Assembly: GCA_037447655.1 (NCBI GenBank)
Contig: JBBHKE010003381.1
Location: 64,001 to 128,000 of the forward strand
Direction of reading: 5' to 3'
From: Zygnema cylindricum
Lineage: Eukaryota > Streptophyta > Zygnematophyceae > Zygnematales > Zygnemataceae
Length of the DNA: 64,000 nucleotides
The position numbers and the translations under genes were made by a program. Below the pieces are notes generated by a model, which had not been told where the DNA came from, made no database searches, and was given only the letters and a program-made list of their open reading frames with translations. Positions 22,698 to 34,008 of the stretch are shown here, in pieces. Position 1 is the first letter of the stretch. Every line of letters begins with the position of its first letter.

Positions 22698-22779
22698 TAA
22701 GTCCTACGTGGCAAGTAAATAAAGGCCCAAACTGTCTCTCCTTTGGAGAGGGGTTGAAAAAAACCTGGTAAAGGTCAAT

Positions 22780-24780
22780 AACGAACACTTTTTCCTTTGT
22801 CCTAAATGAAAAGGAACCTTTACGAATGTGTGTTATTTATTGTGTTCTAAACAAACAAAAAGTGAAAAACAATTATGCTCTTCCACTTATACTTGGTTGT
22901 TGGCTTTATTGCAAATTTGAAGTCCTTAGACTTGGGGTTAGGTCATCCTCCAATTTGTATCACAAAAGTAGATGTTCCCTAGACGGCGCTAGCAAAGCCT
23001 ATAAGGCAATTTCAGTTTATTTGATTCAAACTACTCCTCGTCGACTTTCCAACACGTAATGTTTTGGCCATTACTGAGCTAATTCGTATATGTGAATCTT
23101 GACGACCTACTTATCTTTAGTCATACATCAGGAGAGCATGCCCAACATGATAGATGGGTATTAAGTATTTTGTAGAAGGATGATTATTATTTATTTATTT
23201 TTTTTTAATCACGTTTTAATTCTAGTTGGCATTCGATCGGATGTTGACAACTTTTAGAAGTGCTAATTTAGGAAGTACAACAAATCGTACCGGAGTGCTA
23301 TCATCCTTGCATCACATTCTTGGTCAAGGTTATGATATTTTTGTAAAACCTCGAACAATTTTGACGAGGGTTACAACCAAGAGGGAGTGGACCCGAATAT
23401 GTTAAGACCCTTCTGAACGAGCTATATGATAACACATGTGTCGACCTTGGCGCTCAACCTGATCGGACAAAACTTTGTGCGTTTCCGATTCTTCAAGTTG
23501 TGGATTATGTGCAATTAGGTGTTCTAATTGTATTTGAACCGAGCTTGGCAAGTCTCTCAAATGTCACTACTTTGCCATTGAGCACTAACTTTTAACTAAC
23601 ATTTTACTCTTAAAGAATATGGTGGTGTTATCTCGAAAGGTGTTTATTTTTGGTTATCGTAACCAGCCATATCCCAAGAATCTTTGCTCCACTACGAGAT
23701 GGTTTACCATGTCGCCATATTAGGTTGTTTCTCCCACGCTTTCACTTTTAAGTGTAATAGTATATAAGGGTGGACTAATGGTTAATGACTATTAGCATGT
23801 TCTTTGGTACGAACCACGAAAAAGTTTCGTCCCTGCGTGAAACTTATCACTCTAGTCTTGCCAAACATCAGCCATGGTACAAGGCAACAATGGAGGTGGT
23901 AACTAACCAATTCTAGTCCTATGCTGTCCCTGAGAGGCATACCATAGGCATACCATTAAGGTCCAGTTTCTCACGACAACCAGAAGTCATTAGACGATCC
24001 AAACGTTTCACCAGATAACCATTAAGCCTTTACCGCAAACGACTTAGTTTAAGTGCCAAGAGATGAGGGGTTAAGGTGTTTGATCACCTTAAAGTTTCAT
24101 GTCATCTGATTTACAAGACACTAGTCGTTACCAAGAGTACCTAGCAAATTTCAAGCTTCTTTACATCCCCATCTTCCGTAGAAGTAGTGGAAAAATATGT
24201 TTTGACATGTTCGACTTGTCGAAGCGATAAACCTTTTATTGTTACGGAGTGTGGGCCTCTCCGTTCCACAATGGCGAAGTATGAGCATTAATTTAATCAA
24301 TCAACTGCCGATGGCTCAACAGGGATACATTGGGACGATTTCTTGAAACTCCACGGTACCTAAGAAGAGTTCACAACTAGCAATGATTGTCAGTTCCCAA
24401 GTCCTGTTTGAAAGGAAGTCAACAGTCTAGGTACCCATTAAGCTGTGTACATGATATTACATTTGGGAGCCGATTTAAGTCGTCACTCATGTTGTGGAAA
24501 AATATCTAAGACACTTCATGTCTTCACTTCACTTCATAAGCCTCCATCAACATGACCGTGATGATGTCCTATCATCCTTTGAATATGTTGTTACCAATGT
24601 TTGATACCAATGTCTATCAAGAAAGCACCAAACCTATAGCGTTTGTACTCAACCTTTCATCATCATCTGTAAGGGCACACATAATAAACAGCATCGGGAT
24701 TGCTTATCCGCTAATGAGGTCCAAAAAAATCAAAGATACTACCCATCACATCAAAGGTTACTTGTGGGAAGCTTAAGGGA
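22780..24780 (+). pseudogene. highly decayed Ty3/gypsy pol (G4)
   Basis: RT is recognisable at 22820-23085: CVIYCVLNKQKVKNNYALPLI stands where CVDYRxLNKxTVKNxYPLPLI is expected, and a later segment aligns with TNAPxxFMxLxNR. The integrase zinc-finger end is at about 24190-24260 (VEKYVLTCSTCRSDKP, then GPL). The core tail at 24300-24700 includes LGTH, HLGAD (for HPxTDGQ) and YQESTKPIAFVLN. Dozens of stops and shifts occur, and the RT active site is not visible. This is the oldest pol copy in the window. Confidence 0.75.
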
Positions 24781-25229
24781 GGGAAGAGATGCACACTTTT
24801 AGGTTTTTTGCTTCACTATGAGCAAGGAGAAAACAGTCAAAGAACTTCAGAATTTGCATATTTATTCAAATCCAGCAAAAAGGTTCACACATTATTGGCC
24901 AATATACTTTTTCAATGCTGTATCGCAGAGTTTTTTGACATTAGACAACAAAAATCACCGTTCCCAGCTCCTCCTCGTGGTAAAAGTTTTGTTGCAAAAG
25001 ATGCATTAGGGGTAGTTTTATTTCGTACAGTGTCAATACGAAAAGAAATATTCAAATGCTTGAGAGCCTTTGTCGATGGATGTAATGCATGCCCACTCAC
25101 TACACTTTTCCTTATTGACACTTAAAAATGAATGGTTATAGACAACCGCTATTCACAAAATTTCTGCCATTCTAAAAGAAATGTGGGGATTGTTGGATTA
25201 CTAGAATACATGCTTATGCAAGTTCCACT
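24781..25229. other. no gene recognised
   Basis: Lies between the decayed gypsy and the copia nest. A plus-strand ORF at 24808-25125 (105 codons) shows no known motif. The region may include further decayed sequence of the outer copia (E-1), but I could not align it convincingly. Confidence 0.45.
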
Positions 25230-25273
25230 CATAATTAGCAAAAAGCTTTCTGACCTATTGCACATGTTTGTAC
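25230..25273 (-). pseudogene. outer copia E-1, left sliver (continues at 35591)
   Basis: Joined to 35591 onward, it reads CTATTGCACATG...ACTCATGCCACACGCATAG, which aligns with 62250-62285 in the coding strand complement of E3 (between protease and integrase). E0 (25274-35585) therefore inserted into an E3-family copia. TGTAC at 25269-25273 is the target duplication. Confidence 0.7.
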
Positions 25274-26013
25274 TATTGATATTTGAGTATTTTCTAGGTC
25301 TGTATTAGGATAGAAAAAAGCAGAGGCAGTCTACCTCTAACTCCCATCTCCAAGCCCCCACACTTATCGTAGTCATTGAAGGTTGGATAACGAGCCAGAG
25401 CCAAGGCTGCCTTAAGCTCACTAGAGAACACAGGGGGTGAATTAGGTAGATATACCAAAAGGTACTTGACAGACCCAGGAATTGATCCTAGTACTTGCCG
25501 TCCATCAAGTCAACCGTAGCCGGTAGCTTTGTCCGCTTAGTCTACGACTAGTGCTAAAGTATATTGGGCTTGATATGTATTCAAACATTTTCACGTAGGT
25601 TTTTCCATTTAACTAGATAACAAAATATAGGGCATAGAAACAGTTGTACTATTAGTACCGGACGAAACAAATAGTACAGACATTTGTTTTGACGGTCTGT
25701 ATTATATACCAATATCAATCAGACGGCCATGGTTAGCGTCGGCTTCCCGGAAAGGACAATTTGGTGGTTTGCCGACTTTGCCACTCTAGATGACACGTGG
25801 CAACATCTTACAGGTTAACGAAATCTCTAGAACAGAAGACAACAAATCCGGATGTGCCAAATGTAACATTATGGCGACTTCGTACACTCTCGGTACAAAA
25901 AGTATTTCGGCATCTGTACTTTATTGTACGGTACAATCCTTTGATTGGTCAGTACCTCAGTAAAAGGGGGTTTAGAGATGGGTTTAGGACTTAAAATATT
26001 TTGGGTAGGTAGC
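25274..26013 (+). repeat. E0 5' LTR, U3 part
   Basis: Starts TATTGATATTTGAGTATTTTC, matching 34448 (TGTTAATATTTGAG...) with the initial TG mutated to TA. It contains the complement of the tRNA-like block (about 25470-25560), GACACGTGGCAAC at about 25793 and the TTTAGGACTTnnAATATTT promoter-proximal tract. It is cut at GGTAGC by E1. Confidence 0.88.
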
Positions 26014-27047
26014 TGAAACTCTGTGTCCTCCATTGGACTACAGAGTACAAGAAGCCTCTAGATAGTTATTAACTAACCCACTTTCAATGGCAACCACTGC
26101 TACCTAAGCAGACAAGCAGACAATTTGAGTGCACCGATGTGCAGCGTAGACTCTTCTGAGTCCGTAGGAAAAAGAATCTCTGAAAACGCCCAACCAGGTG
26201 ATAAGTTATAAGCCAGCAAAGATGCCAATTTATACAAAACTCCCAAGGGAGAGGTGATTGTCTAAATATTCTAAGTCCTACATCTCTCTCTCACAAACCC
26301 TATCTACTAAAGTACGTTCAATCAGAATATTGTAAAGTACATAAAAGTACTATTGCCAATGTACTTTTTGTACGACCTTTGTACGACAAGGCCATTGAGC
26401 TACGCGTGTCCATTTTCCGCTCGTCCGTACGTTCTTGGGAATTCCCGCAACCGAATGTTATTTCTCCACGTGGAGCCAGATCATGCCACGTCACTAAATG
26501 CCAAAGTGACCATTCTAGGATTTCGGCGATGGTGTGCGCTGTTTGATTTGACTCGAAATGCAATCTAATTCGTTATAAATACTTGCGCGATATATGTTTC
26601 GCTGTCGAAACAAAATGCGCGATATCCGTTTCGAAAATCGTACCGTACTCTGTACTTTACAAAAATTCTATCTTTGCATGTCGTATATAGTTTCCGTTAA
26701 ATGAATTAGTTCATTCCTAAATATATAAATATCTATCAAACCCTTTAGCATTTAGCATTGGTCCTAGACTAATAGGATAAAGCTGACCACTACCGGCCAA
26801 CTCGACGTAGGGCAGGTATCAGGATCAAATCCTGGGTCCGTCAAATATATTTTAGTAAGTTTTTAAAAGTAACTGCCTGTTGAACTAAGGCATCCATGGT
26901 TCAACCATCCTCTCTATCCTTCAGTGACTACAATAAGTATGGGGGCTAGAGAGAGGAGGTGGAGGCAGGCTATCCGTCCTTTTCTTTTCCTTTAATACTA
27001 ACATATTTAAACCTAGAAAATACTCTAGAAATCTATTAATTTCAACA
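26014..27047 (-). repeat. E1 3' LTR
   Basis: 1034 bp. On the element strand it starts TGTTGAAATTAATAG after a purine tract (27048-27060 complement, AAAAAAAGGGGAG) and ends GAGTTTCA. It holds the tRNA-like block at 26753-26845, which reads on the plus strand with a GGATCAAATCC B-box-like core, a CACGTGGAGCC site near 26468 and a TATA box near 26230. Confidence 0.92.
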
Positions 27048-27063
27048 CTCCCCTTTTTTTCTA

Positions 27064-28900
27064 TTATAATTTTACCTTCAGTTTTAGTCCACATTTTTCT
27101 CTACAATATTTCAATTTAGGAGAGGGCACTGGTTTTGTCATCATATCAGCCACCATTTCTTCATCAGATCTATATACAAGATTCACAATCTTATTCTCAA
27201 CTTTTTCCCTCACAAAACTCAATCTTATGTCCATATGCTTATCTTTAAAATGATGTTTTGGATTAGCTGCAATTGCAATGGCAACTTGATTATCACAAAA
27301 CACTTTATGCACTCCCTTCTTCATATACCCCAGTTCTTGCAGCAAGGATTTGACCCATTTCAACTCTTTCACTACAGAACAAGTGGCCATGTACTCAGCC
27401 TCCATAGTAGACTGAGCAACCACCTTTTGTTTCTTACTGCTCCAACAACATGCACCTTCCCCAACATACAACACATACCCAGAAGTGCATCTTCTCATAG
27501 GTGCTTCCCCATAACTGGCATCACTCGAAGTAGTGATCTAAGTGTGCTCCCCTCCCAAATGCAACCATAACTCTCTGGTTCCCACCAGATATCTCATGAC
27601 TCTCTTGGCTGCCTCCCAGTCTCTCTTCCTCTCTCTTCCTAGGATCATTAAGACTCCTACTGAGCACCCTAACTGCTACCGCTATGTTCGGCCTGGTAGA
27701 GTTTATAAAATAGATTAAACTTCCTACGACCTGTCTATAAGGGATTGACTTCATAAACTCTCTTTCCTCTGGACTCATCTGATCATCTAAGATCATCACT
27801 CCTCCTTGTACACTCCTATCACTTACTTTTTTCAAGTCCATGGGAGTGGTACAACTGTTAGCATTTTCCATCTAGAATTTCTCAGCATATAACCTATTGC
27901 TTATTTTTGAGTAAGTCTGATAATCTTCTTCCCCCTATCTCTCTCTATTTGAATCCCCAAAATATATCTTGCCTCCCATAGATCGTTCATATCAAATCTG
28001 CTTCTAAGATCTCTCTTTAACTTATTCATCTTTTCCAAAGATTTACTCAACAAAAGCAGATCATCCACAAATATTGCAATAAAAATGACACCATTCTCAT
28101 ATTCAAACATATAGATAGAATAACCAGAGCTGATCCGGATATATTCGTGACCGGTATGAAACTCATCTAGTTTCTTATTCCGCTGTCGGGGAGCCTGCTT
28201 AAGTCCATTTAAGGACTTTATGAGCCTGCAAACTTTGCTCTCTTCCCCTTTCTCCAACGAACCCCTCGGGTTGTCTCATGAAAATTTCTTCCTCTAACTC
28301 ACCATTAAGAAAAACAGTCTTAATGTCCATTTGGTGGATTTCCATGACTTCCGCTGCTGCCAGACTGAGGAGAATCCTTACTGATGCGAACTAAACAACT
28401 GGAGGATAGGTCTCCTCATAGTCAATCCCCTCTTTTTGGGTGAACCCCTTTGCTACCAATCAAGCGTTATATCTCTCAATGGTATTATCTGGGTTTAGTT
28501 TTAGTTTAAATACCCATTTACACCCAATAGGTTTTTTGTCTGTAGGACAATCTGCTAGTTCCCAAGTATTTGCTTCCATGATAGAAGCCATTGCTTCATT
28601 TATGCCTCTAATCCATCTTTCTTTCTCTGGACTATTCACTACCTCCAAGTAAGACTGAGGCTCATCTGGGTGAGATAGCTTAGTTACCTTATGAGCAACT
28701 TGTTTTTACTATATCCTTTTGCTGCTCCTCCTTCCTCCCTCAAACTCTGAAGCTCGAATGGATGGAAGTCTTGGATTTTTTCTCACTGTCTCATCGGCTC
28801 CCCTGTCTATGGAAGTCGGTTCTTGTCCTGCTTCTTCTATCTCCTCGAAGACCATAGGAGTATGTGAGGTTTCTGGTGTGTCTCATGTATCATAGATCTC
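27064..28900 (-). pseudogene. E1 reverse transcriptase/RNase H, broken
   Basis: Element-strand order is linker, RT (NPDNTIERY at about 28475; FVDDLLLL near 28050, where E2 has YVDDLLVL), then RNase H (27498-27064: STMEAEYMA, FCDNQVAIA, KHMDIRLSF). Breaks relative to E2 include stops near 28708 (CAG to TAG), 28390 and 27872 (CAG to TAG), and frame changes near 28260 and 27600. The last is a short duplication of CTCTCTTCCT. The RT Tyr of YVDD is replaced by Phe. Confidence 0.88.
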
Positions 28901-28925
28901 CCCTGAATTTGCAATCACGGTTTCA

Positions 28926-30135
28926 CTCATGTCCTTTTCGGGAACGACCGAGTTCTCCTAACTTTCGGACTCTTACTGATTCTTATCTTCTTTGTATATT
29001 TGAAGGGGTCAAATGACTCCCTTTCATCCATAACAACTAAGTGTTTCACCAGAAGGATATCTTTCTTTGCTAAGTCATAGACTTTATATCCCTTAACATC
29101 CTCATCATATCCCACAAAGTATCCAGGTTTTCCCTTAGCATCTAGTTTCCAGTTTTTCCTATCCGTGTCAAGACTCTAAACTTGGCTACCGAATACTTTA
29201 AGGTGTGAGATATCTGGTTTCCTTCCAACCCATGTCTCATAAGGTGTCACTCCCTTTATAGCTGAGGTAAGGACTCTATTCTTAATGTAGTTGGCACAGT
29301 TCATTGCTTCTGCCCAAAATCTCTTTCCTATTTTCTTGTCTGCCAATATACTGCATGCACTATAACCTAGTGTTCGATTCAATCTCTCAGCTACCCCATT
29401 TTGTTGTGGGTTATATGGTACAGTTTTCAGGTGCCGCACTCCCTCATCTCTCAGATATTCCTCAAACTGGTTAGAGGTATATTCCCCCCTATTATCACTC
29501 TTTATCCTTTTAATGGGGGTTTCATGCAATTTCTCACTCCAGGCTTTATATTATTTGAAGTAAGTTGATGCTTCATACTTTGTTTTCAGAAATAAGACTC
29601 TAGAGTATCTAGACTAGTCATTGGTTATTGTCATCATAAACGTCTTTCCTCTAACCGAAGGTACTTTTGCAGGTCCCCAAATATCTCTGTGGACCAAATC
29701 TAACACTTTATCACCTCTATATGTGGCGGCTTTAGGAATGGGAAGTCTATAAGCCTTACTTTGAGCACAGCCACTTCAATCATCCATCATTTCATTATCC
29801 CCAAATTGAATGCCTTCTACTACCCCAAGATTTTTCATTTCCCTCAACGTATCAAAATGCACATACCCCTACCGCTTATGCCAAATCATCAACTTAGGAA
29901 TGCCAACGTAGTCATCATTCTTCTTTTCATTACTCAAGTTAAGCCTAAAGATTCCTTGGTTACTCTTATCTGCCGTGAAGTAAACTTCATCCCCATAGTT
30001 AATTGTAAAGACTCCCTTTCTGGTGAAGGTTTGAAACTCTTTGTCATCTAACACAGAAGTAGAGACAAGATTTTTACTCAACTGAGGAATGTAGAGTATA
30101 TCTGAGAATGTAAGTATAGAAGTCTTACCCTCCAC
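28926..30135 (-). pseudogene. E1 integrase region, broken
   Basis: The element-strand open stretch 29529-29176 has RIKSDNRGEYTSNQFEEYL, where the copia SDNGGEY motif has Gly changed to Arg next to the second catalytic Asp. It also has NPQQNGVAERLNRTLG with the third catalytic acid. The upstream part (29869-30135) has VLYIPQLSKNLVSTS. Stops occur at 29614-29616 (Trp codon to TAG) and 29560 (GAA to TAA). Confidence 0.87.
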
Positions 30136-31104
30136 TAAGACTTCAGATCTACTAATCCCACTAGATCTGTACTAACCACTCTCCCATCCCCGTTCTCTAT
30201 CTCTACAGTAGGGATTTTTCTTAGCTTAGTGAAGAGTTCTTTATCACTACACATATACAAGGATGCACCTGAGTCGATAATCCATCCTGCCTGTGGAGCT
30301 TCCCAAATTGCTCCAAGGGCACACTTATGTCTCCGAGGGATCTCCTTCTCCTCCAGACTCTCGTCAAGAAGAAGCTCCCCATCCTCCTCAGAGGACTCAT
30401 CCTCGGTTTCTCCTGTCACTTTTGTAACCACAAGTGTCTTTTTCTTCCCTCTGGAAGAACCCCCTCCACTATCTCTTAGAGCCTCAGCTCCGACAGCTTG
30501 ACACAATCTGCGATGAAGTGTCCCAGCTTTTCGCAAAAATGACAAAGACTCTTTGGGGACCTCGGTCCTCCAAAATGATCTCTTTCCCCTTTGTACGGTT
30601 TCTTTGAGTCCTTCCCCCATCGGTCCCCTCTTACTGCTAGAGATTGAAGGCTCTTTCCTCCTCTCTTAATTTCCATTATGTTTTCCCACAACTCCTCGGC
30701 CTTGTACATATGAAGATGAGGGGTGGCCAAAGCTTGAGTGAGGTGCCTCAGAATGAAGTTCTTGGCAGCCATGTTTACATCCTCCCACATTTGAGTATCG
30801 TTCTCCGCGGTCTTCACGGTCGCCGCTCCCGGTATTGTAGCAATAGGAGTGAGGGGTGTCTCCTTCTCTTTCCTTTTTTCGGACACAGTGCTATCCCCAT
30901 CATCTGCCTCCTCCGCTGAGGCGCCGTTGATGTAGGAAACCTTACTCCTCCAAATCATGGTGGAGTTCTTGAAGGTGGACGTTTCACTTGTCCACTGACG
31001 ATACCCCAGTATCGTTTTTCCCACAAAGCTCCGATCATCATGGCTTCCCAATTGATGAACCCATATCTATAGAAGGTAGGCACCTTAGAGGGTGGGCCCA
31101 TAAC
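30135..31104 (-). pseudogene. E1 gag and protease, gag internally deleted
   Basis: Gag runs from about 31104 to 30480 on the element strand. It keeps the WEDVNMAAKNFILRHLTQAL capsid segment and the zinc knuckle CHFCEKLGHFIADC (CX2CX4HX4C). Relative to E2 about 300 bp are missing: KAEELW at about 30690 runs straight into ENIMEIKRGGKS, removing the second half of the capsid. The protease follows at 30135-30300 with GWIIDSGASLYMC, keeping Asp-Ser-Gly. A frame change near 30476 separates the two. Confidence 0.85.
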
Positions 31105-31105
31105 T
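31094..31105 (-). other. E1 primer-binding site (anticodon half of initiator tRNA)
   Basis: On the element strand AGTTATGGGCCC follows the LTR end GTTTCA. It matches GGTTATGGGCCC at 11 of 12, the complement of the initiator tRNA-Met anticodon arm (GGGCCCAUAACC) known from Drosophila copia and similar half-tRNA-primed elements. The ATG in it is also the gag start. Confidence 0.85.
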
Positions 31106-32141
31106 TGAAACTTTGTGTCCTCCGTTGGACTATAGAGTACACGAAGCCTCTAGATAGTTATTAACTATCCCGCTTTCAATGAGAACCGCTGCTACCTAAG
31201 CAGAAAAGCAGACAATCTGATTGCACTCCTGTGCAGTCTGGACTCCTTTGAGTCTGTAGGAAAAAGAATCTCTGAAAACGCCCAACCAAGCGATAAGTTA
31301 TAAGCCGGCAAAGATGCCAATTTATATAAAACTCCCCACGGAGAGGTGACTGTCTAAATATTCCAAGTCCTACATCTCTCTCTCACAAACCCTATCTACT
31401 AAAGTACGCTCCAATCAAAATATTGTAAAGTACATAAAAGTAGTATTGCCAATGTTCTTTTTCTATGACCTTTATACCAGAAGGCCATTGAGCGGACACG
31501 TGTCCATTTTCCGCTCGTCCGTACGTTCCTCGAAATTCCCGCGACCGAATGTTATTTCTCCACGTGGTGCCAGGTCATGCCACGTCACTAAATGCCAAAG
31601 TGACCATTCCAGGATTTCGGCGATGGTGTGCGCCGTTGGACTTGACTCGAAATGCAATCTCATTCGTTATAAATACTTGCGCGATATTTGTTTCGCTGTT
31701 GAAACAAAATGCGCGGTATCCGTTTCGAAATCGTACCATACTCCGTACTTTAAAAAAATTGTATTTATGCATGTCGTATATGGTTTCAGTTAAATGAATT
31801 AATTCATTCCTAAATATATAAATATCTATCAAACCCTATAACATTTAGCATTGGTCCTAGACTAATAGGATAAAGCTGACCGCTACCAGCTAACTCGACG
31901 GATGGCAGGTACCGGGATCAAATCCTGGGTCCGTCAAGTATATTTTTAGTAACTTACTAAAAATAACTGCTTGTTGAACTAAGAAAGCCATGGATCAACC
32001 ACCCTCTCTATCCTTCATTGACTAAAAAAAGTATGGGGGCTAGAGAGAGGAGGTGGAGGCAGGTTGTCCGTCTTTTTCTTTTCCTTTTATTCTAACATAT
32101 TTAAAGCTAGAAAATACTCTAAAAATCTATTAATTTCAATA
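31106..32141 (-). repeat. E1 5' LTR
   Basis: 1036 bp, matching 26014-27047. The tRNA-like block is at 31853-31943. Directly beside it, TATTTTTAGTAA and TTACTAAAAATA form a hairpin at 31941-31965. The start on the element strand is TATTGAAATTAATAG, with the consensus TG changed to TA. GTAGC follows at 32142-32146. Confidence 0.92.
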
Positions 32142-32146
32142 GTAGC

Positions 32147-32544
32147 CGCCTCTCCCAGAGAGCATCTTGTATATATGACAAACTTTGGCCAACCATAACT
32201 ATCAACTCAGTTGACCATTTTCAATGATTCTTTTTGCTGTGGACTCAAGGGAGTCGAGGCTACAGAGGAGGTAGTTGGTGAGAGTGTTTGTTTTCTAAGG
32301 TGGTTTCATTTCTAAGGGAAAGTCAAATTGGGGAAAGTTATCTAAAACTCTTATTCCAACTTTGCATTCTGTGGTGGAACTGAGCACACAAAAAGTCTTA
32401 TTTCAAAGGGGTGAAGTTGTAATGGGGTTTTGATTGTCAAGGGGTGAGTACTTTGGATTTATATATACTTGAAGTTGGCTTTAGCAAAGAATAGCTTCTT
32501 TGGACATGCGAATTTTGTGTGGCAATAGAGCCTTTATAATTACA
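32147..32544 (+). repeat. E0 5' LTR, promoter-proximal and R-U5 part
   Basis: Continues the E0 LTR after E1. It contains a TATA-like TTGTATATATGAC at about 32168, the CATAACTATCAACTCAGTTGAC block, GACTCAAGGGAGTCG, GGTGGAACTGAGCACAC and the end CTTTATAATTACA. It aligns with 35187-35585. Confidence 0.9.
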
Positions 32545-32556
32545 AGTTATGGGCCC
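32545..32556 (+). other. E0 primer-binding site
   Basis: AGTTATGGGCCC follows LTR end ATTACA and is identical to the E1 site. The embedded ATG (32549-32551) starts the gag frame MGPTSRVPMF. Confidence 0.85.
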
Positions 32557-33560
32557 AACATCTAGGGTGCCTATGTTTGATAGAACATACTTCACTTATT
32601 GGGAGTTTACGATGGAGGGATTGCTTTTCGAAAAGCACTTATGGGGAATTGTTTCGGGACAAGTGAGGTGTCCACCACCAGGCTTTGGAGGAACTCACAA
32701 TGAAAAATTATCAGGGGCTTTCCAAAAAACCAACTGAAGTAATGATGCAACGGAACGTGAAGGGAAAATTATTACCATAGAAGGGGGAAAAGGGGAGAAG
32801 GATAAAGGTACACCGATAGTGAGGGGTGCTAGGCTCTCGGCTACGGTTCCACTTGTGGGGATTTTAACTAAACCAAAAACTAAAGAAATTGACAGAAAAA
32901 TTTGGGAATATAAAAACTTTATAGGAAAACATCTCATACTTAGATATGTGTCTAAGTTCATAGCTATCACTCTTTTAAATCTAACAAAGTCTTTGGAAAT
33001 CTGTAAAGCACTAATTCAGATTTGTAAGAGTGAGACTATACAGAGGCAGCAGTTAGTAAAATAGGAAAACAAGGCCTATGTTTATAAAGGCGGTAGCATG
33101 ATAGAATTTTGCAATGATATTGCTGCGTTAAATGTTGAGCTTGCTAGTGCGGGATATGTAGATTCCGAGGAAAGAAAGATTAACACACTAATCATGAATC
33201 TTCCAGATGAGTACGAAGACATCATTTACCGTATGCAGGGAATGGATGGCTCCTCATGGACTTAGAGCATTACCTAGGGATAATTCTTGTGAGGGAAAGC
33301 ACATTGGAGTTTTGTCAGGGAAGTGACCAGGTGACTGCATTTACAGCTGGTGGTGACTAGCGGAAACATGATGTGAGGAATGGCGGTGACGAGCAGAAGG
33401 GTGATGAGAGGAAGAACGACAAAGATAAACCTTATCGAAACTTTGGTGGAATGAGAGTGAGAAGAAAAGAAAAGGGAGCTTTGAAAAAAGGGGTTTGCTT
33501 CTTTTGTAGGAAACCGGGTCATTATAAGGAGGAATGCCCTTGTTTATAAGAACTTAGAAG
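32549..33560 (+). pseudogene. E0 gag, broken
   Basis: Reads MGPTSRVPMFDRTYFTYWEFTME at the start, as in other copia gags here. It then continues with gaps to IWEYKNFIGKHLILRYVS, a VYKGGSMIEFCNDIAAL segment, INTLIMNLPDEYEDIIYRMQGMDG and a zinc knuckle CFFCRKPGHYKEECP at about 33500-33545. Stops occur near 32735, 33062 and 33263, and there are several shifts. The order and zinc knuckle are typical of Ty1/copia Gag. Confidence 0.82.
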
Positions 33561-33567
33561 TTGGAAT

Positions 33568-34008
33568 GTGAATGAGGAGGAAGAAGGGGGAGAGGAGAAA
33601 GAGGAGGAAGAAATTTTGGAGCTTCTTCACATCGGTAGTATGGGGAAGAGAGAAAAGCACACAGAAATTCCACGAAGGCAACAGTGTGCTTTTGGAGGTA
33701 TAAGGGAAGAAAAAAAAGAGGAGATACTCGAGGGAGTTAAGCATGATGAGGATGTCATAGAGTGTAAAGTGTTTGACTTAGAGATGAGAAAGTCAGATCT
33801 AGGGTCCATGAGTGAAAAGGGGAAAAATCAAAATATTGAGGATATTTTTATAGATATTTTGGAAACACAAAACTGGTCAGAAAGGGAGACTACAACGTAT
33901 TCCGAGGAAAAGGGAGAAGTAAATCTAGTGGGGGTTTTAAAGGATAGGGGAGAAGAGGAATATTTAATGAAAGGTTTAGGGGAGGAGAAATATTTTTTGA
34001 AAATATAA
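33568..34008 (+). CDS. acidic ORF of E0 spanning a large internal deletion (146 aa)
   Basis: The N-terminus is Glu-rich. HTEIPRRQQCAFGGIREE (residues about 29-46) matches the segment just before the protease in E2 (EIPRRQKCAFGAIREA). The next part, HDEDVIECKVFDLE, matches the end of integrase (YDEDVKGYRVYDLA). The catalytic protease, integrase core and RT between them are therefore missing. The rest (residues about 70-146) has no recognisable counterpart. The ORF is open but may be a remnant rather than a functional protein. Confidence 0.6.
   Translation: MNEEEEGGEEKEEEEILELLHIGSMGKREKHTEIPRRQQCAFGGIREEKKEEILEGVKHDEDVIECKVFDLEMRKSDLGSMSEKGKNQNIEDIFIDILETQNWSERETTTYSEEKGEVNLVGVLKDRGEEEYLMKGLGEEKYFLKI

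Larger units (their letters stand above)
26014..32141 (-). mobile_element. copia element E1 nested in the E0 5' LTR
   Basis: A 6128-bp copia on the minus strand: LTRs 26014-27047 (3') and 31106-32141 (5'), primer site 31094-31105, and target duplication GTAGC at 26009-26013 and 32142-32146. Removing it rejoins the E0 LTR exactly (GTAGC|CGCCTCTC, as at 35184-35195). By eye the LTRs differ at about 8-10% of positions, so this is an older insertion than E2 of the same family. All three coding blocks carry stops or shifts. Confidence 0.94.

Noticed and set aside
24808-25125. A 105-codon ORF as a host gene exon
   Set aside because: No motif, no splice context that I could support, and decayed retroelement on both sides.
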